Shown here: piece by piece, positions 52,040 to 63,443 of the stretch
How positions within the stretch are numbered: position 1 is the first letter of the stretch
Layout of the letters: every line of letters begins with the position of its first letter
Assembly: GCA_028456385.1 (NCBI GenBank)
Contig: JALNQF010000038.1
Location: 186,001-250,000 of the forward strand
Reading direction: 5' to 3'
Origin: Ophiosphaerella korrae
Lineage: Eukaryota; Ascomycota; Dothideomycetes; Pleosporales; Phaeosphaeriaceae
DNA length: 64,000 nucleotides
The notes under the pieces: generated by a model
The model's database searches: none
What the model saw: only the letters and a program-made list of their open reading frames with translations
What the model was told of the DNA's origin: nothing
Made by a program: the position numbers and the translations under genes

Positions 52040-53685
52040 GTTGGGCAGTGGCGGATCAGGAACTCGCAGGTTGGTTTGCAGGCCTCATGCCATGGCGGTG
52101 CTGATCAGGATCGATGGTGAAACGAGAGAAGGAGAACAAAGAGAGCGTGGGCAGGCGTGTGCTGGTAAGAAGAGTAAGTAGAGAGGCAGACAAGGCAGGC
52201 TGATGGCAGCAGTGGGCCGAGTTCGCGTCCAGTTCCGAGGAAGCCTCAGCTCCATGAAAATAGAGCAGCCATGGAAGCCAAAAGCTGCCGCTTTAGCAGG
52301 GTCAAGAGGGTGCACATGACGTTGGCACTGCTAACAGGCGCTGGCCATGGCTGCGGGCAAGGCTTGCCCGGCTTTGGAAAGGCGCTGAGGGACGAACAGC
52401 CCGTGGTCGACCGGGCCAAGGCCCTCCCCTGGCGGTGCCGGATCCCGCTAGCGTTTTGAGGCCACGATCCAATGGGCTGCCCAATGGTGCCTAGTTCCAA
52501 ATGCTGTGGCAATGCCGCCTGTTTTTTTCTTTCGCGTGATGCCATTGACTTTATGGCGTCGTAATTTGGTACACGCTGCTAGCCCCTCTCCGGCCTTACC
52601 ATGGCCAAACCCAGGGCCAAGTCCACCGCGTGCGGCCTCGTCAGCTCCCAGAGCCATCGTGATTGCGCTGTGCCAACTGCCCCCCTTCACCTCGACGTCG
52701 CAGCAAGCGAGGCCAATCGCCCTCATCGCCCAGAGATCGCCGCAACCCTTGCCCTTCCAGCAAGCAGCAGGCGTCTGTGTTTCCATCTTGCCTGGTTGGC
52801 CTGTCACAGATGATACGTCTGCCCAAACGCGGGGCTCAAAAGGGCGCTGTCCCATTTCCTGGTGTGCTGCTTGGAATGTGAGCATCGAGCGTTTTTAGCT
52901 CTACCATCCCAACTCGAACAATGCGAGTATTGAGAATATTGATTGCACCCGCCTAGCGTCGGCTTCGGTCCGAGGCCTTCAAACGCAAAGCTCCGACTTT
53001 TCCCCATGGTCCACGCAACCAACATGACCGCGAAACCATTTTCATTCATACGCAAAAGTATCAGAGAGCGCTACAATACCGCCGGCGCTAGCCCGGACGA
53101 AAAACGTCTGCCCAAATCGAGTCTGCACCTGTCAGCACCTGTGCCACCCCCCAATTCTGATTCTGGTCGCCTACCCGGCCCAACCCATGTGAGCCCGACT
53201 CGACACATTGTGCCAGCCCACGTGCGAACCTCGCTTCCCAATTTTTGTACCCTTGGACTGGTCACTGCATAGTAATTATCGTAAAAATGCTTCGGCTCCA
53301 AGATGATGTCTGCTGTCCAAAATTGCCATCAGGACTAACATCATAGGGGCAACCGCACTCCAGAGCCACGCGAAACAACTCGTGCTTGAACCAACTGCCA
53401 AAACATAACTGCCGATCCTGGTCTCTGTTTCCGTGTTTCCGCGCTTCTGTTCCACTAGGCAGCGACTGTGTGATGACTTGTTCTCCTTCCGACGCTGTCG
53501 TGCCCTGTTTCCCCACCTGTTTCGCTAGTTTCCACAACAGCAACACCACGGCTTCCTCAGCTAAGCATCGCCGATCTACCTCTCATCCATTCCAATCACC
53601 TTGAAACTACCGTATTCATCTCCTTCATACCCAATCTTGTTTCATTCTAGAGCACTCCAACACCACCATCCAGAACTTAGCGTCA
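52040..53685. other. 1.6-kb gene-free stretch
   Basis: Several overlapping ORFs on both strands, none convincing. From about 53,390 the plus strand is pyrimidine-rich, resembling a long 5' leader running up to the ATG at 53686. Confidence 0.5.
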
Positions 53686-54906
53686 ATGTTATTCGCACCT
53701 TATGCCGCCGGGTCGGCTAGCCTAGCAGTAATTCCATTAGTCTTTTTCCTCGCTCGTTCTTTATCAAAACGCGCCAAGGGTTTACCGTGGTCTATTGACG
53801 ATACACTTCTTCTACTTTCTTTGGTAAGGCGCCAGTCTGTATCCCACGCGTATCCGTAACTGATAGACAACTAGGCCTTCCTATTTCTAATTATCGCTAT
53901 GTTCTTATTCGGCAAGCTAAGATATCTACTCACCTGCCGGCACAATCCGGCAACGCATTTTTGCTGACCCGTCCAAGCCATGATCGGAGGGTCTGTCCGC
54001 CAGCACGTTGACCCCACGCTCGAAGCAGGTCTGCGCAAAACTCTTCTGGTAATCCCGTAAATAAGTTTCCCAGCCGTGATGCTCAACTATGTAGGTTCTA
54101 TGGTTGTATCGAATTCCAGTGGCTTTCAGCTTGGCCTTGACTCGATGTGCCATCACCACTTTCTTTATCCGAACGTTGTTCACGCATGCCTTCCCATGGT
54201 TGAGACGCATTGGTAACCATGGCCACGAGCACGATGCATTCTTTCATATGATTGCTTTGCTGAGATCTTGTGGCAGCGATCACTTGCATTATCTTCTCCA
54301 TTACCCTAGGCCTTGCTGCCATCACAGGCATCTTAATCCATTGCCTGCCAGTCCAGTACAACTGGATCCTACCATCAGAAAATCCCCACTACTGCTTCCA
54401 AATCGAGCCCTTTGTCGTTACATTAGCTGCTATTGGAGTCGCAATTGATGCTACTACCTGGATCCTGCCACATTTTGTTGTTTGGGGACTGCAATTGCGT
54501 TTCGCCGACAGACTTGCTATCGCAATTGTATTTGCTTTCGGTTTCCTGTTCATAGCTCGCCATTGATCAATCATCATGCGCAATACGCTGACATCCCTTC
54601 AGCAATATCGCTATTGGAGGTCTACGGATCAACGTGCTTGCGAATGCGAAACACGATGAAGACGTCACCTATAATATTGGCACTACCCTGATATGGAATA
54701 TTGCTCAAATAAGCACCGGAATCATTGTCGCTTGTTGTCCGCACTTGCGCCCTCTCTTTGAGAAGGTCCTAACTTGGAAGTTCACTCGAATGCCAGTGTC
54801 CATGTCAACAATCGCACTGGAGAGACCTGCTATAATGACGGAGACAACAAGGAATGATGTTTTGGACAGCCAGTCATCGCCGTCGATTGGCAACTTCTCT
54901 CAATAA
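53686..54906 (+). pseudogene. PTH11/rhodopsin-type membrane protein, middle part replaced
   Basis: Exon 1 (53686-53823) and the start of exon 2 (from 53875, after a 51-nt intron) encode two membrane segments with the family turn SKRAKGLPWSIDDTLLLLSL, then FLFLIIAMFLFGK, and run into a stop at 53965. The conserved second half resumes at about 54,264 (ITCIIFSITLGLAAITGILI, VAIDATTWILPHFVVW), continues across a 55-nt intron (54548-54602) to IAIGGLRINVLANAKHDEDV and TGIIVACCPHLRPLFEKVL, and ends at 54906. The expected extracellular loop and membrane segments 3-4 are missing, replaced by about 330 bp of unrelated sequence with an open frame on the other strand. These proteins are seven-helix surface proteins of unknown ligand. 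As read, the gene is broken. Confidence 0.7.
53926..54210 (-). other. Foreign-looking ORF inside the broken membrane-protein gene
   Basis: A minus-strand frame of about 94 codons, hydrophilic (YNHRTYIVEHHGWETYLRDY), unrelated to the surrounding membrane protein. It ends just at a GTGAGT sequence that looks like a splice donor, so it may be one exon of a captured gene. Not recognised. Confidence 0.35.
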
Positions 54907-55101
54907 AACGTCCGAAATCTCAGTCTAGTGTTTATGGCTAATTCTGGCCTATAACATCATTATGTTGCACATCCCTTTAGGGTAAAGGTCCTCACATGGC
55001 CACTGTGGTTCCTGTCCAGGCACTCTTTCACCTTCAACGACTTTCTCCACATTCGATGTATATAAATCGGATTAAGCCCGTAAAGATGCGATCGATTTAA
55101 T

Positions 55102-56337
55102 TCAATCATTCATCGATGTCAATATGGTAGTCCACGCCGATGCAATCATTCCCTCCACCCTCAACCCCCGTAACAATATTACTTCCTCAAAATTCTCCAC
55201 AAAGCCCTCTTGTATGTCAAGTCCCAGTTGGTTTTTCCTATTGTCGCCGGCGCCAAAAACCGCTCGCTTCGTAACATGCCCAACTGTCCGCACTTCCGCC
55301 GCAACCAAAATGTGACCATGCCCAATCGTCATATCATATACATACGCTTCTTCACCTTCAATTCTGACTTTCAAACACTTGACTATCTCGTCCTGATCGA
55401 CGTTGGCGCTGACACCGTTCACCACGAGCTTCTCCTGTTCATTATCCGAAGCTGATTTTCCGCCCAATACCGTGATCACTCCATTACACCCAGGGTTGGT
55501 CTGACCCCATAAGAACAACTCTCCGTCTGAGCTCAGAGCTGCAGAAATATACCCACCAGAGGCAATTTTCTCAATTCGCGTCTCAGAAAAATATGGTATC
55601 GTCTCGAAATGAACCGTTCCTTCATATTCTCGACCAAGGGAGTTTGGATAACGCGGGTCGCAGGTTGCGGTGTATAATCGGCCACTATCATCTAGAGCTG
55701 TAGCTGTCGTTGAATTTGTACACCACTGTGCCACCTTGAACAAAGCGAGTGCGCGAGAAGAATCAACGAGCACTGACGTGGCGTCGAGACAGTTTCGCAA
55801 CTCTGTTAGATCTTTCAAAGGGATGACTTGCTCTTCGCCAGTGATACAAAACACCAGGTGAACCAGAACGCCTCTGCTTGTCATGCGAATTCCTCGTATT
55901 TTCGTATGCCCATTCATAGATTGAAGGTGCACTTCCGCCGTACCTGCATCCACTTCTAGGTCCGTGGCGAAAATAACAATATCATTGCTTTTAACTCCCT
56001 TTGGATCATACAGCACATAACCCTGCAACCCATGGTGCATATCAGTGCCAAAAAAGTCGATTTCTGTGTCGGTGTCATCAATGGCTTCCTTGATTGCCTC
56101 GGAATTTGCTATGTGCTCTTTTTGGGGAGAAGTGAGCCCCGTGCCACGATATTCAATTGTCCACGTTCCCATGCTATCTTGATATGCAATGACTGCATCG
56201 CACCATGATACCCACAGTGCCTTGACATCTTGGACTTCGGTAGCGCCGATTGATGGGATGACTTCCGCGGAAACTCTGTTCAGATCGGGGGCCGGCGATT
56301 GAACGCAAGCATTGTATCCAAAGATGTGAAGGTTCAT
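55102..56337 (-). CDS. RCC1-like repeat protein
   Basis: Single exon of 411 aa, start MNLHIFGYNACVQ. RCC1-type blade ends are visible: the N-terminal FGYNACVQ, YISAALSSDGELFLWGQTNPG and AVFGAGDNRKNQLGLD. Other blades are diverged. The layout resembles small ATS1/SERGEF-like RCC1 relatives rather than full nuclear RCC1, whose repeats are much more regular. Possible roles are protein scaffolding or tRNA wobble-modification-related (as for yeast Ats1), but this is not shown by the sequence. Confidence 0.75.
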   Translation of the reverse strand: MNLHIFGYNACVQSPAPDLNRVSAEVIPSIGATEVQDVKALWVSWCDAVIAYQDSMGTWTIEYRGTGLTSPQKEHIANSEAIKEAIDDTDTEIDFFGTDMHHGLQGYVLYDPKGVKSNDIVIFATDLEVDAGTAEVHLQSMNGHTKIRGIRMTSRGVLVHLVFCITGEEQVIPLKDLTELRNCLDATSVLVDSSRALALFKVAQWCTNSTTATALDDSGRLYTATCDPRYPNSLGREYEGTVHFETIPYFSETRIEKIASGGYISAALSSDGELFLWGQTNPGCNGVITVLGGKSASDNEQEKLVVNGVSANVDQDEIVKCLKVRIEGEEAYVYDMTIGHGHILVAAEVRTVGHVTKRAVFGAGDNRKNQLGLDIQEGFVENFEEVILLRGLRVEGMIASAWTTILTSMND

Positions 56338-57339
56338 TTCGGGCTTTTAATATCGAACTCCCCCCAAGGTTGCATGTGGCGTCTAATAAAGTGTGCAAGT
56401 CCAAGCTAACGCCCACGATGATCTGTGCGAAGTGGGGAGCAGGGGTATACGCCTTGCCAGCAACAAAAATCTTTCAGCATATGACTACTTTATAGGATAA
56501 TCAATCACGAATCCACGATGCCATCTTCGATATCTTTCCGGCAGATCGTATTAGACCCTGCATGGATCTGCACCCACTCCTGGTTGCATTACACAATGAC
56601 GTCACGGGAGATGATGATAGCCAGGCAACGATTCGCGTCTATCAAGTGTTGCGCAAGGGCTTGTATCCTGGTCAAGCGCACATGCAAATATCAATGAATC
56701 CTTTTGCTTCACGATTCCGACCAGGGAATTGTGATCCGAGATAGGGGTTAGGCGCGTATCCTAGCACGTCATGTCTTGATGTGCAGAAAGGTACTTGTCA
56801 ATTATTAGAAACGAGGAATTGAAACAGCCTGGATAAGAGATAGGGGTAATGAAGATTAGTGCTCATGATGCAACGAGATTTTGCTGTTGCGATAGGCAGA
56901 TAGGCTGATAAGTTGATGACTATTACAGTGCGCAGGGCAAGCGAGCATCATACCACTTCATACATCTACGCAAAGTGCACGACGCTCTGTTAATTAACTG
57001 GCCTACAATACGTTAGGATGCAAAAATTGTGTAGTTGCATGCAGAGTAGCCAAAAGCCTGCAGTAATAGTGTGGGATTTGCCAAAATAGCTCAAATACAT
57101 CCCGTTCACCAATATAAGTTTGAATCAACCCACAATCAAACAAGATAAGAAGGAAAATATCCAACAAAGGTAGAGTCGGTTACGGATACTGCTGGTCTGG
57201 ATCGTTCTCAACATGCAACCAACATTATCTACTCTGTACCCATTTACCATGTTGAGAAGACAATAATGAACCCAGAACCCACAGAATGCATTAGAGGGGG
57301 TCCAGCTCCCATCGAATCACCTTACCAGAAGTTACACAC
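56338..57339. other. Intergenic region
   Basis: About 1 kb, AT-rich, no gene recognised. Confidence 0.5.
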
Positions 57340-57957
57340 TTATGACCCGCCAATTACACCCACGGTCCTCCACCGCTGACTATCTCCCCTGGCAACGGGT
57401 GTCTGATCTCTGACAGCCTGCGGCGGGATACGATACATGACTAGATATTCACCCCAATGTAACCAGTCCTCAGCCTCCTTCCCCTCACCAGCCCCTTCCT
57501 TCATTAGATCTGCCGCACGAAATACAGGGCCCCTCGCAAGATGCTGCGTGTCTACCTTAACGACACACGTGTCCTCGCCATACTTCTGACCAAAGTGTCT
57601 CGCTACGTTTTCTGCATGGGCTTGGTTGTCGTACACGCTAATAAAGGGCGAAGAAATATTGGTTTGGTGGTGTAGATGAGCGAGGCCGAAACGCGAGAGG
57701 GCAGACGTGTAATTTAAGATTGTGGTTTGGTTTTTTGCCATGAAACCGGTGGAGAAGGTGTAGCGTGTTTGAGCCGATGTGCGGTGAACACGGTATACGT
57801 ACGGTGGAATGGCGGTTGGTGTCGCTGTCGATGTTGCTGTTGGGGCAGAGGTTGTCGGTGATAGAGGGTGAGATGGGGACTGGGTGAGGGTGAAGAGCAC
57901 TATTGAAACCATTAGTATATTGTCTATGCTGGATGGACGGGCGTATGTACGGCTCAT
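57340..57957 (-). CDS. DUF7587-like protein, possible ADP-ribosyltransferase fold
   Basis: 205 aa, single exon, start MSRTYARPSSIDNILMVSIV. The N-terminus has a weak hydrophobic stretch and a Thr/Ala/Pro linker (TSAPTATSTATPTAIPP). The domain begins PPYVYRVHRTSAQTRYTFST, continues ISSPFISVYDNQAHAENVAR and ends WLHWGEYLVMYRIPPQAV. This fits the fungal DUF7587 pattern as I remember it. The order R (YRVHR), S-x-F-x-S (SPFIS) and E (HWGEYL) resembles the R-S-E triad of ADP-ribosyltransferase-like folds. Family and fold are inferred from pattern; no activity is claimed. Confidence 0.7.
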   Translation of the reverse strand: MSRTYARPSSIDNILMVSIVLFTLTQSPSHPLSPTTSAPTATSTATPTAIPPYVYRVHRTSAQTRYTFSTGFMAKNQTTILNYTSALSRFGLAHLHHQTNISSPFISVYDNQAHAENVARHFGQKYGEDTCVVKVDTQHLARGPVFRAADLMKEGAGEGKEAEDWLHWGEYLVMYRIPPQAVRDQTPVARGDSQRWRTVGVIGGS

Positions 57958-59499
57958 GGTGATTTTAATGTGTTTGGTTGCGATCCGTGTGTCCAGCTCT
58001 AGGGTTTCAATAAGAACGGATGAAACTAGCCAAGGAAAACTATTATAAGAATATGTTGGGCTGCAAGATAGTGCCCACGACGCTTGAACAGACAGCGAGG
58101 GATGTTACTACTTGTAGACACAGAAATGACATTGGCGACTCTGCGATATTATAAAGTTTGGACGACTAGTCGTGGGGCGTGGGAGCTATTTTCGAAAGCT
58201 ATCTTATCTGCTTTAAGTACACCAACTTCAGCAAAGCGGTGAAGTAATCATTCTAGACGGCGTTGGGATGTCTCAGCGTTAGAAGTCTGCGGCTATGTGG
58301 ACTCCCTTCCCCGTGCGGGAAGGTACTCAAGTCTACAGCTCATATTCCATATATCGACGGGAAAGTTAGCATGCGAATGCAAGCGACCGTATAAATATGA
58401 GAGGAAAGATTGGGCTTGCTATTGAGCATAGAGAGGCTAGGGCCGACCCCACGCATGTACCCGTCCTAATGGATCCTTTGGGCTTTGGTCATCGGGGGTA
58501 TCGTGCAATGCTTCGACACTTGCGTGCGGCTGGCGAGGTTGGCCCACACCTTCCCGTCTGACATGTCATCGTCCTTGGGCCAATAGAGGTACTGTATAAG
58601 TATAGTGTAACCAATTATGGGGCCAGGTGTGGGGGCGATGTCGATGCAGACGACAACAATCCTTCCTGGAGCAAATAAACTATGGAAGGGCTTAAGGGAG
58701 ATATAACACGTTATATCATACATGAAAAACGATAAAGGATTAGGCATCATGGCGAGAGGCGTTTTGACTGAGGCTGTGACGAGAAGAACGACATGCGGCG
58801 TAGATGTAGTGAAACATGGTCAGCTTGTTTGAATCCTCCTGCAAGTGATCTATGTTTGGTAATAATTTGGATCCTTCAAAGCGCAGTCGCTCCAGGGTAG
58901 CCAATCGTGTCGTTGTGGGTGAAGACAGAGTCGTGCAGATAGACGGACAGATGTCGCCGTCCCCGCGCAAGTTTGGATTGATTTAATCCGAGGGCGATAT
59001 TGCATAGCCCGCTCCAAGACTGGTTCAGGGAGCGGAGGACTGCATCTTAATATAGTGGTACAGAAGGATGCATGCTTTTGCGTTGATTTGTTGATGACAC
59101 CTAACAGAATCTGCTCACTGCAACTTGACGTGAACGAGTTAGTTTGACTCTTCGAATTAGTTAATCGAAGAACTCTTCGCGAGTGGACAGGAATAGTGGG
59201 TAGGGTACAGGTGAATGTTCCAAACACGTGCATCGGCTTCAACCCTGGTAGAGCCTAGTCCAGTTCAGGAAAGGCCTGCATTTGCACACAGATGTTGCAC
59301 AAGACGGCATGGAGTACGGCTGCGCAAACCAAGCGGCTATCGCACCACAAACCAAAACCAGCTGCCAATAAGCCATACGGTATATATCAGCCCTTGGCAA
59401 TTTCTTGCGACGACAAGTCAATTGACCTTTACAAAGCTCCCCCGCTCCTGTGTCACCCCACCGCGGTCGCGCCTGGCCTGCTTGCCACCCATTAACACC
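57958..59499. other. Intergenic region
   Basis: 1.5 kb, no recognised gene. A short perfect hairpin CCTTCCC-CGTGC-GGGAAGG lies at 58305-58323. Confidence 0.5.
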
Positions 59500-59778
59500 A
59501 TGTCTTACTTTCGAATAACTCTCATGCGCTCCGGTATTGGCATGCCCCAGAAAACCCAAGGCGTCCTTCACGCGCTCGGCCTCCGCAAACGCATGACAAC
59601 TGTCTACCACCCTGTCTCACAATCCGTGGCCGGTCAGATCATGAGGATAAAGGAACTTGTGGACGTCAAGGAGGTGAAGAGAGCCATGACTAAGGAACAA
59701 ATGCGCGCGGCGAGACGACCAGACCCTGGGTACTTTATTGAATCTAGAGCAGGAGAGGTAATGCCAGGCTACGAGTAG
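59500..59778 (+). CDS. MRPL33: Mitochondrial ribosomal protein uL30m
   Basis: Single exon, 92 aa from MSYFRITLMRSGIGMPQKTQ. The L30 fold is clear: FRITLMRSGIG (strand 1), the helix TQGVLHALGLRKR, VYHPVSQSVAGQI and the second strand IKELVDVKEV. It belongs to the large subunit of the mitochondrial ribosome (yeast Mrpl33). The N-terminus itself has the expected short form without a long presequence. Length fits the family. Confidence 0.92.
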   Translation: MSYFRITLMRSGIGMPQKTQGVLHALGLRKRMTTVYHPVSQSVAGQIMRIKELVDVKEVKRAMTKEQMRAARRPDPGYFIESRAGEVMPGYE

Positions 59779-60010
59779 GATCAACAACATGTTCAATGTA
59801 TCAGCCAGGTTAGCATGCATATTTGGCGTTTGGGGGATGGTACAACGAAATATAACATCTATCAGTGTAAAAACATTGCATTTTGGTTTTGGTTAATGGT
59901 CAAACATGTAGTATTCTAATATTACTTGATCATGTCATGAAAATCATCTCTTGAGATTGGGATACATGACAGCATATCCTAGGCTTACTTCTTTCTCGCC
60001 GGTTTTCTCT

Positions 60011-60310
60011 TTACTGCTCGATCGTCTCCTCTGAACTTGCAGGAGATAACGGCTCCAGTGGAGGAAACGACTCGAAACCAACTGGACGCACAGCTACAGG
60101 TTTTGGCTTATAACAAATGGAACCTAGAGCCTGAGTGTTATCGGTAGGAGTGAGATGGGCGGGGCAGGTTCCTTGAATTTTCTTAGTTTTGGCCACTTGG
60201 TTTATTGAAGCACTTTGGCCTACTAGACAATCCATCTGTTGTACCACAGCGATACTGGGTTCTGGTTTTGTTATATTCCGTGTCCGGGACACAAACTTGG
60301 TGAAAAACAT
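60011..60310 (-). CDS. Hypothetical small protein
   Basis: 99-codon frame from the ATG at 60310 (MFFTKFVSRTRNITKPEPS) to SSEETIEQ. No family recognised. Pro/Ser-rich C-terminus (ESFPPLEPLSPASSEE). It could be a real orphan gene or chance. Confidence 0.3.
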   Translation of the reverse strand: MFFTKFVSRTRNITKPEPSIAVVQQMDCLVGQSASINQVAKTKKIQGTCPAHLTPTDNTQALGSICYKPKPVAVRPVGFESFPPLEPLSPASSEETIEQ

Positions 60311-61012
60311 ATTCAATCTGAAGTTTGGAGTCTTTTGCGCTTGAGCTGCGGTAGGGCGAGATAGAAGCGAGATATTGAAATCTGTCTGGGTGATGAGTTT
60401 GTTTATTGATTAGTGTTTGAGGACTGTTCGATATTTAAATATGCATTCGAATGAGTGATTTGGTATTGTAGTGTAGATACATAGTATTGTAGACTGTGTA
60501 CGCAGTGATCGCGCACCGTGATTATGTGTAGACACAGTGTTTGAACATGCATCCAATATTTGTCGAAATTGTTTAACAATGCGCCAGAGCAACATCCTTC
60601 TCGGTAAACCGAACAACTAGGAGATGAATCACCCAAGAAATAATGGCCAAAAATCACTTAGGCTTCACGAAACTTTTTTTTAGGGTAATTACAAATATGG
60701 CTGGGGTAGTTTAAGACTACTGGTTGAATTATGCGGCAGCATGGTATCTATTGTAGTTACACTCCTTGTATTGAAATAAGGACAGTTATTTTCTCACTTT
60801 TCCAAGTTACCGAGAGCCAATACACTATATCGGTGTGTTTCGTCGCAAAAAGGGGAGATTACAGACCCTAAAATAACCAGCAGGGTCGAAAGGACAATCT
60901 CATCACTTCCAACCCTACTCTATCCACCATGCAGGAGTTATTCCAACACTGAAATAGCGAATCAAATCGCCTTTCTGCCAACCAGTGGCGGAACAATCCA
61001 TCACTTTATACC
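60311..61012. other. AT-rich intergenic region
   Basis: No gene recognised. Confidence 0.5.
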
Positions 61013-61606
61013 CTAGCCATCGTTTTCCGCTGTACCCATACCTTTCCTCCCCTGCACCTGTGCCTTTCTTTTCGCCATAGCCGCCTCTAGCCTCGTTTTC
61101 CAGTCTCCCATTATCCCGGTCAGGCCCTTACCGTACCAGTCTCTCAACCGCATAATCGCCACATCAGCTGCTCCGTCGGGCGCACACGGAATTCCATGGT
61201 CATGGTGGAGAGACTCGAATCCCGTGCTGCGCGTCGACAGTGGCGTGTACAAGTACCCAGATGGGCCTTGACTGAGAGTACTAGGAGACAACCCTGATGG
61301 AGGTGTGGAGGCATGGGGATTCAAAGCAAGTGGGACTAGCTTCTTGGGGCGGCGCGATTTCTTGTTAGGAGTGCGAGGGGTACGGATAATATGGGTGGGT
61401 TCCCGGAGTGGCAGGGCTGGTAATGAGGTGATACTTACAGTGATTGTTTCTTCGTTATCTTGGGGCAATAATTTTTGCTCGTTTGCTTCGTCTTGAATGA
61501 AAACTACCGCGTCTCTTCGGCGTCTACGAGTGTTATTAGTTTCAATGCCTGCATTGTCTGTAGATTCTGGTAGATCAGTTATAGATATATATGCTGTCGT
61601 AGACAT
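61013..61606 (-). CDS. Hypothetical protein
   Basis: 197 aa from MSTTAYISITDLPESTDNAG. Basic patch TRRRRRDAVVF, a Pro/Arg/Lys-rich middle (TPRTPNKKSRRPKKLVPLA), a Ser/Pro stretch, and a helical C-terminus (RLRDWYGKGLTGIMGDWKTR then LEAAMAKRKAQVQ). No domain recognised. A GTAAGT-like sequence lies in the frame near codon 55, but no matching acceptor at normal distance was found, so I keep it unspliced. Confidence 0.5.
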   Translation of the reverse strand: MSTTAYISITDLPESTDNAGIETNNTRRRRRDAVVFIQDEANEQKLLPQDNEETITVSITSLPALPLREPTHIIRTPRTPNKKSRRPKKLVPLALNPHASTPPSGLSPSTLSQGPSGYLYTPLSTRSTGFESLHHDHGIPCAPDGAADVAIMRLRDWYGKGLTGIMGDWKTRLEAAMAKRKAQVQGRKGMGTAENDG

Positions 61607-61958
61607 AGTAATGTACGTCTAATTTGGGTAACGATAGTACTGGAGTAAGTCGTGACTTAGATTGCTGCACACTTTTTAAAATTTTTGTGTCAATGCACTC
61701 TGCTAGCTGATTTGTGTTGCTAGATGAGACAAGGCAGTAACTTTATGTAGAAAACCTGATATAAATTCTTAGCATGTGTTGTGACTTCACATAGTCACTT
61801 TTCTGAGTATGGAGCAAAACGATGGAGACTAAACATTCGACAAACATAGTTTAGAGAAATCTTGATTATATGCTATGCTGCGAAAGCTCTCGATGAGACT
61901 TAACAGTCTTTAGTTGGAAAATCGTATAGCTTGCTTCACTGCACAGTCCTGGAAATCC
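61607..61958. other. AT-rich intergenic region
   Basis: No gene recognised between the two minus-strand genes. Confidence 0.5.
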
Positions 61959-62925
61959 TCAAGCGAAGCCAAAGAACTTCATATCATCCGCACCTCGGAT
62001 CGGCACACTGTGTCCGACGTTCTGGGCATAGATACCTTGCACTGAAGGCCCATAGATGGTCCTGGTATATCCGCCCTGAGGATCATTAGCCTTGGTGCTC
62101 TGGGGCTTGTCATAGTTGTAATTGAAAACACCGGCCCATTGCTTCATCGTTTCTTGGTAGTTTTGCGGCTTCAGAGTAGTATCAGCACTGCCATGATAAA
62201 TCTGCATTCTGGGACGGCTGCCAGTATAGCCAGGGTACATGTTCAAAGCTACCTGCGCCCATGCCTTGGGAGTTGCAATGGACTGGCCGCCGGAACATGT
62301 GCTGTTCCAGGCATCGACAGCGCCAGAGTTGGACATGAAGCAGCCGGCATTGACGCCAGAGTAGGCAATAGCAGCCTTGAAGAGGTCGGGGTAGGTTGCA
62401 GCTAGAACATTCTAAATTGTAAATTAGTATTGTGATGCACAAATAATGTGCCTCGGAGGTGCCAATTCAACTTACTGTCATCATAGCGCCACTGCTGGAG
62501 CCTGTAACGAAAACCTTTGACGCATCCGCCTTATATTCCTTTACAGCCCATTTGACCATATTTGCAATGGTGTTGCTATCACCACCACCCTCATGGCTCA
62601 AAGTCTTCTTGCTGCTAACATCCCAACATGTTCCAGAGTGGGGTGAACTAGGATAGACGACGACGAAGCCATATTGTTCGGCAAGTGTCTTGTAGGGGGT
62701 GCTTCCATAATATGATTGTGCAGTACCTTGGCAGTGGTGAACAGCTGCGACTATACCAGGGGATGCGGCGAGCTTCTTTGGCACGTAGATCCAGAAACCT
62801 GCATTGGTCGGGGCAGTGCCGAAGGATGTGACTTGAGATAGGGTGCCCGGTGTTGGAGCGCGCTTTCCTAGAGTGGCAGCCGTGGCGACTGAAAGGCAGC
62901 TTGAAAGAAAGGTAAGGAGATGCAT
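61959..62925 (-). CDS. Secreted CE1-type esterase (acetylxylan/feruloyl esterase)
   Basis: Two exons, 62925-62476 and 62411-61959 (64-nt intron, GTAAGT...TTTAG), give 300 aa. Signal peptide MHLLTFLSSCLSVATAATLG followed by a KR site. It is an alpha/beta hydrolase: oxyanion region AAVHHCQGTAQSYYGSTPY, GFVVVYPSSPHSGTCWDV, nucleophile elbow VTGSSSGAMMT, and the catalytic His in QNVGHSVPIRGADDM. This matches fungal acetylxylan esterases of carbohydrate esterase family 1 (PHB-depolymerase-like), which remove acetyl groups from plant xylan. I choose the start MHLLTF because it gives a clean signal peptide. Complete. Confidence 0.92.
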
Positions 62926-63443
62926 TGTGACCGGCAGGTGGTCAAGATTGAAACACTGTTCGACCTGGGTGCTGAAGACAAGCAAAGAAGCCAAGGACGA
63001 GCTTAAATAGACATTGGAGACTCAGAAGCGCTGGCACGGTTGAATGGAGTGAGTATCTTTTACGGATTTATTCGCAGAGCCATAGCCTAGAATAGTAGGA
63101 CTTACATGGTCTTTGACGGATTCGCTGTGTCCTATAGAGTGTTTCCTTCCCCACAGTATCGGCCATCGAACCATGCGTAGGCTGTGATTGGTGGAACGCA
63201 CGCCCGGGAAACATTATTAGTGATCAAGCATAGATTGCACTTGTTCAAGCTTCGCTTCGATACTGCGTATGCGCGACGAAGCGTGCACACTGTACCCGGT
63301 CGAAAAGCCGATCCTGGTTGATGGATTTGAAACGGGGTGCATGTGCATGAGTCAGGCTGATGACAGTGACGTGCCAATATGCCCATGACACCAGCGGCTT
63401 CCCTGTCTTGGAGTGCGCGTCTTTCTTTTCCAAGCTTGCGTCT
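62926..63443. other. Intergenic region
   Basis: Promoter side of the esterase gene; no further feature seen. Confidence 0.5.

Noticed and set aside
58305..58323. Hairpin CCTTCCC-CGTGC-GGGAAGG as terminator or regulatory RNA
   Set aside because: Isolated 7-bp stem in eukaryotic intergenic DNA without T-run or gene context.
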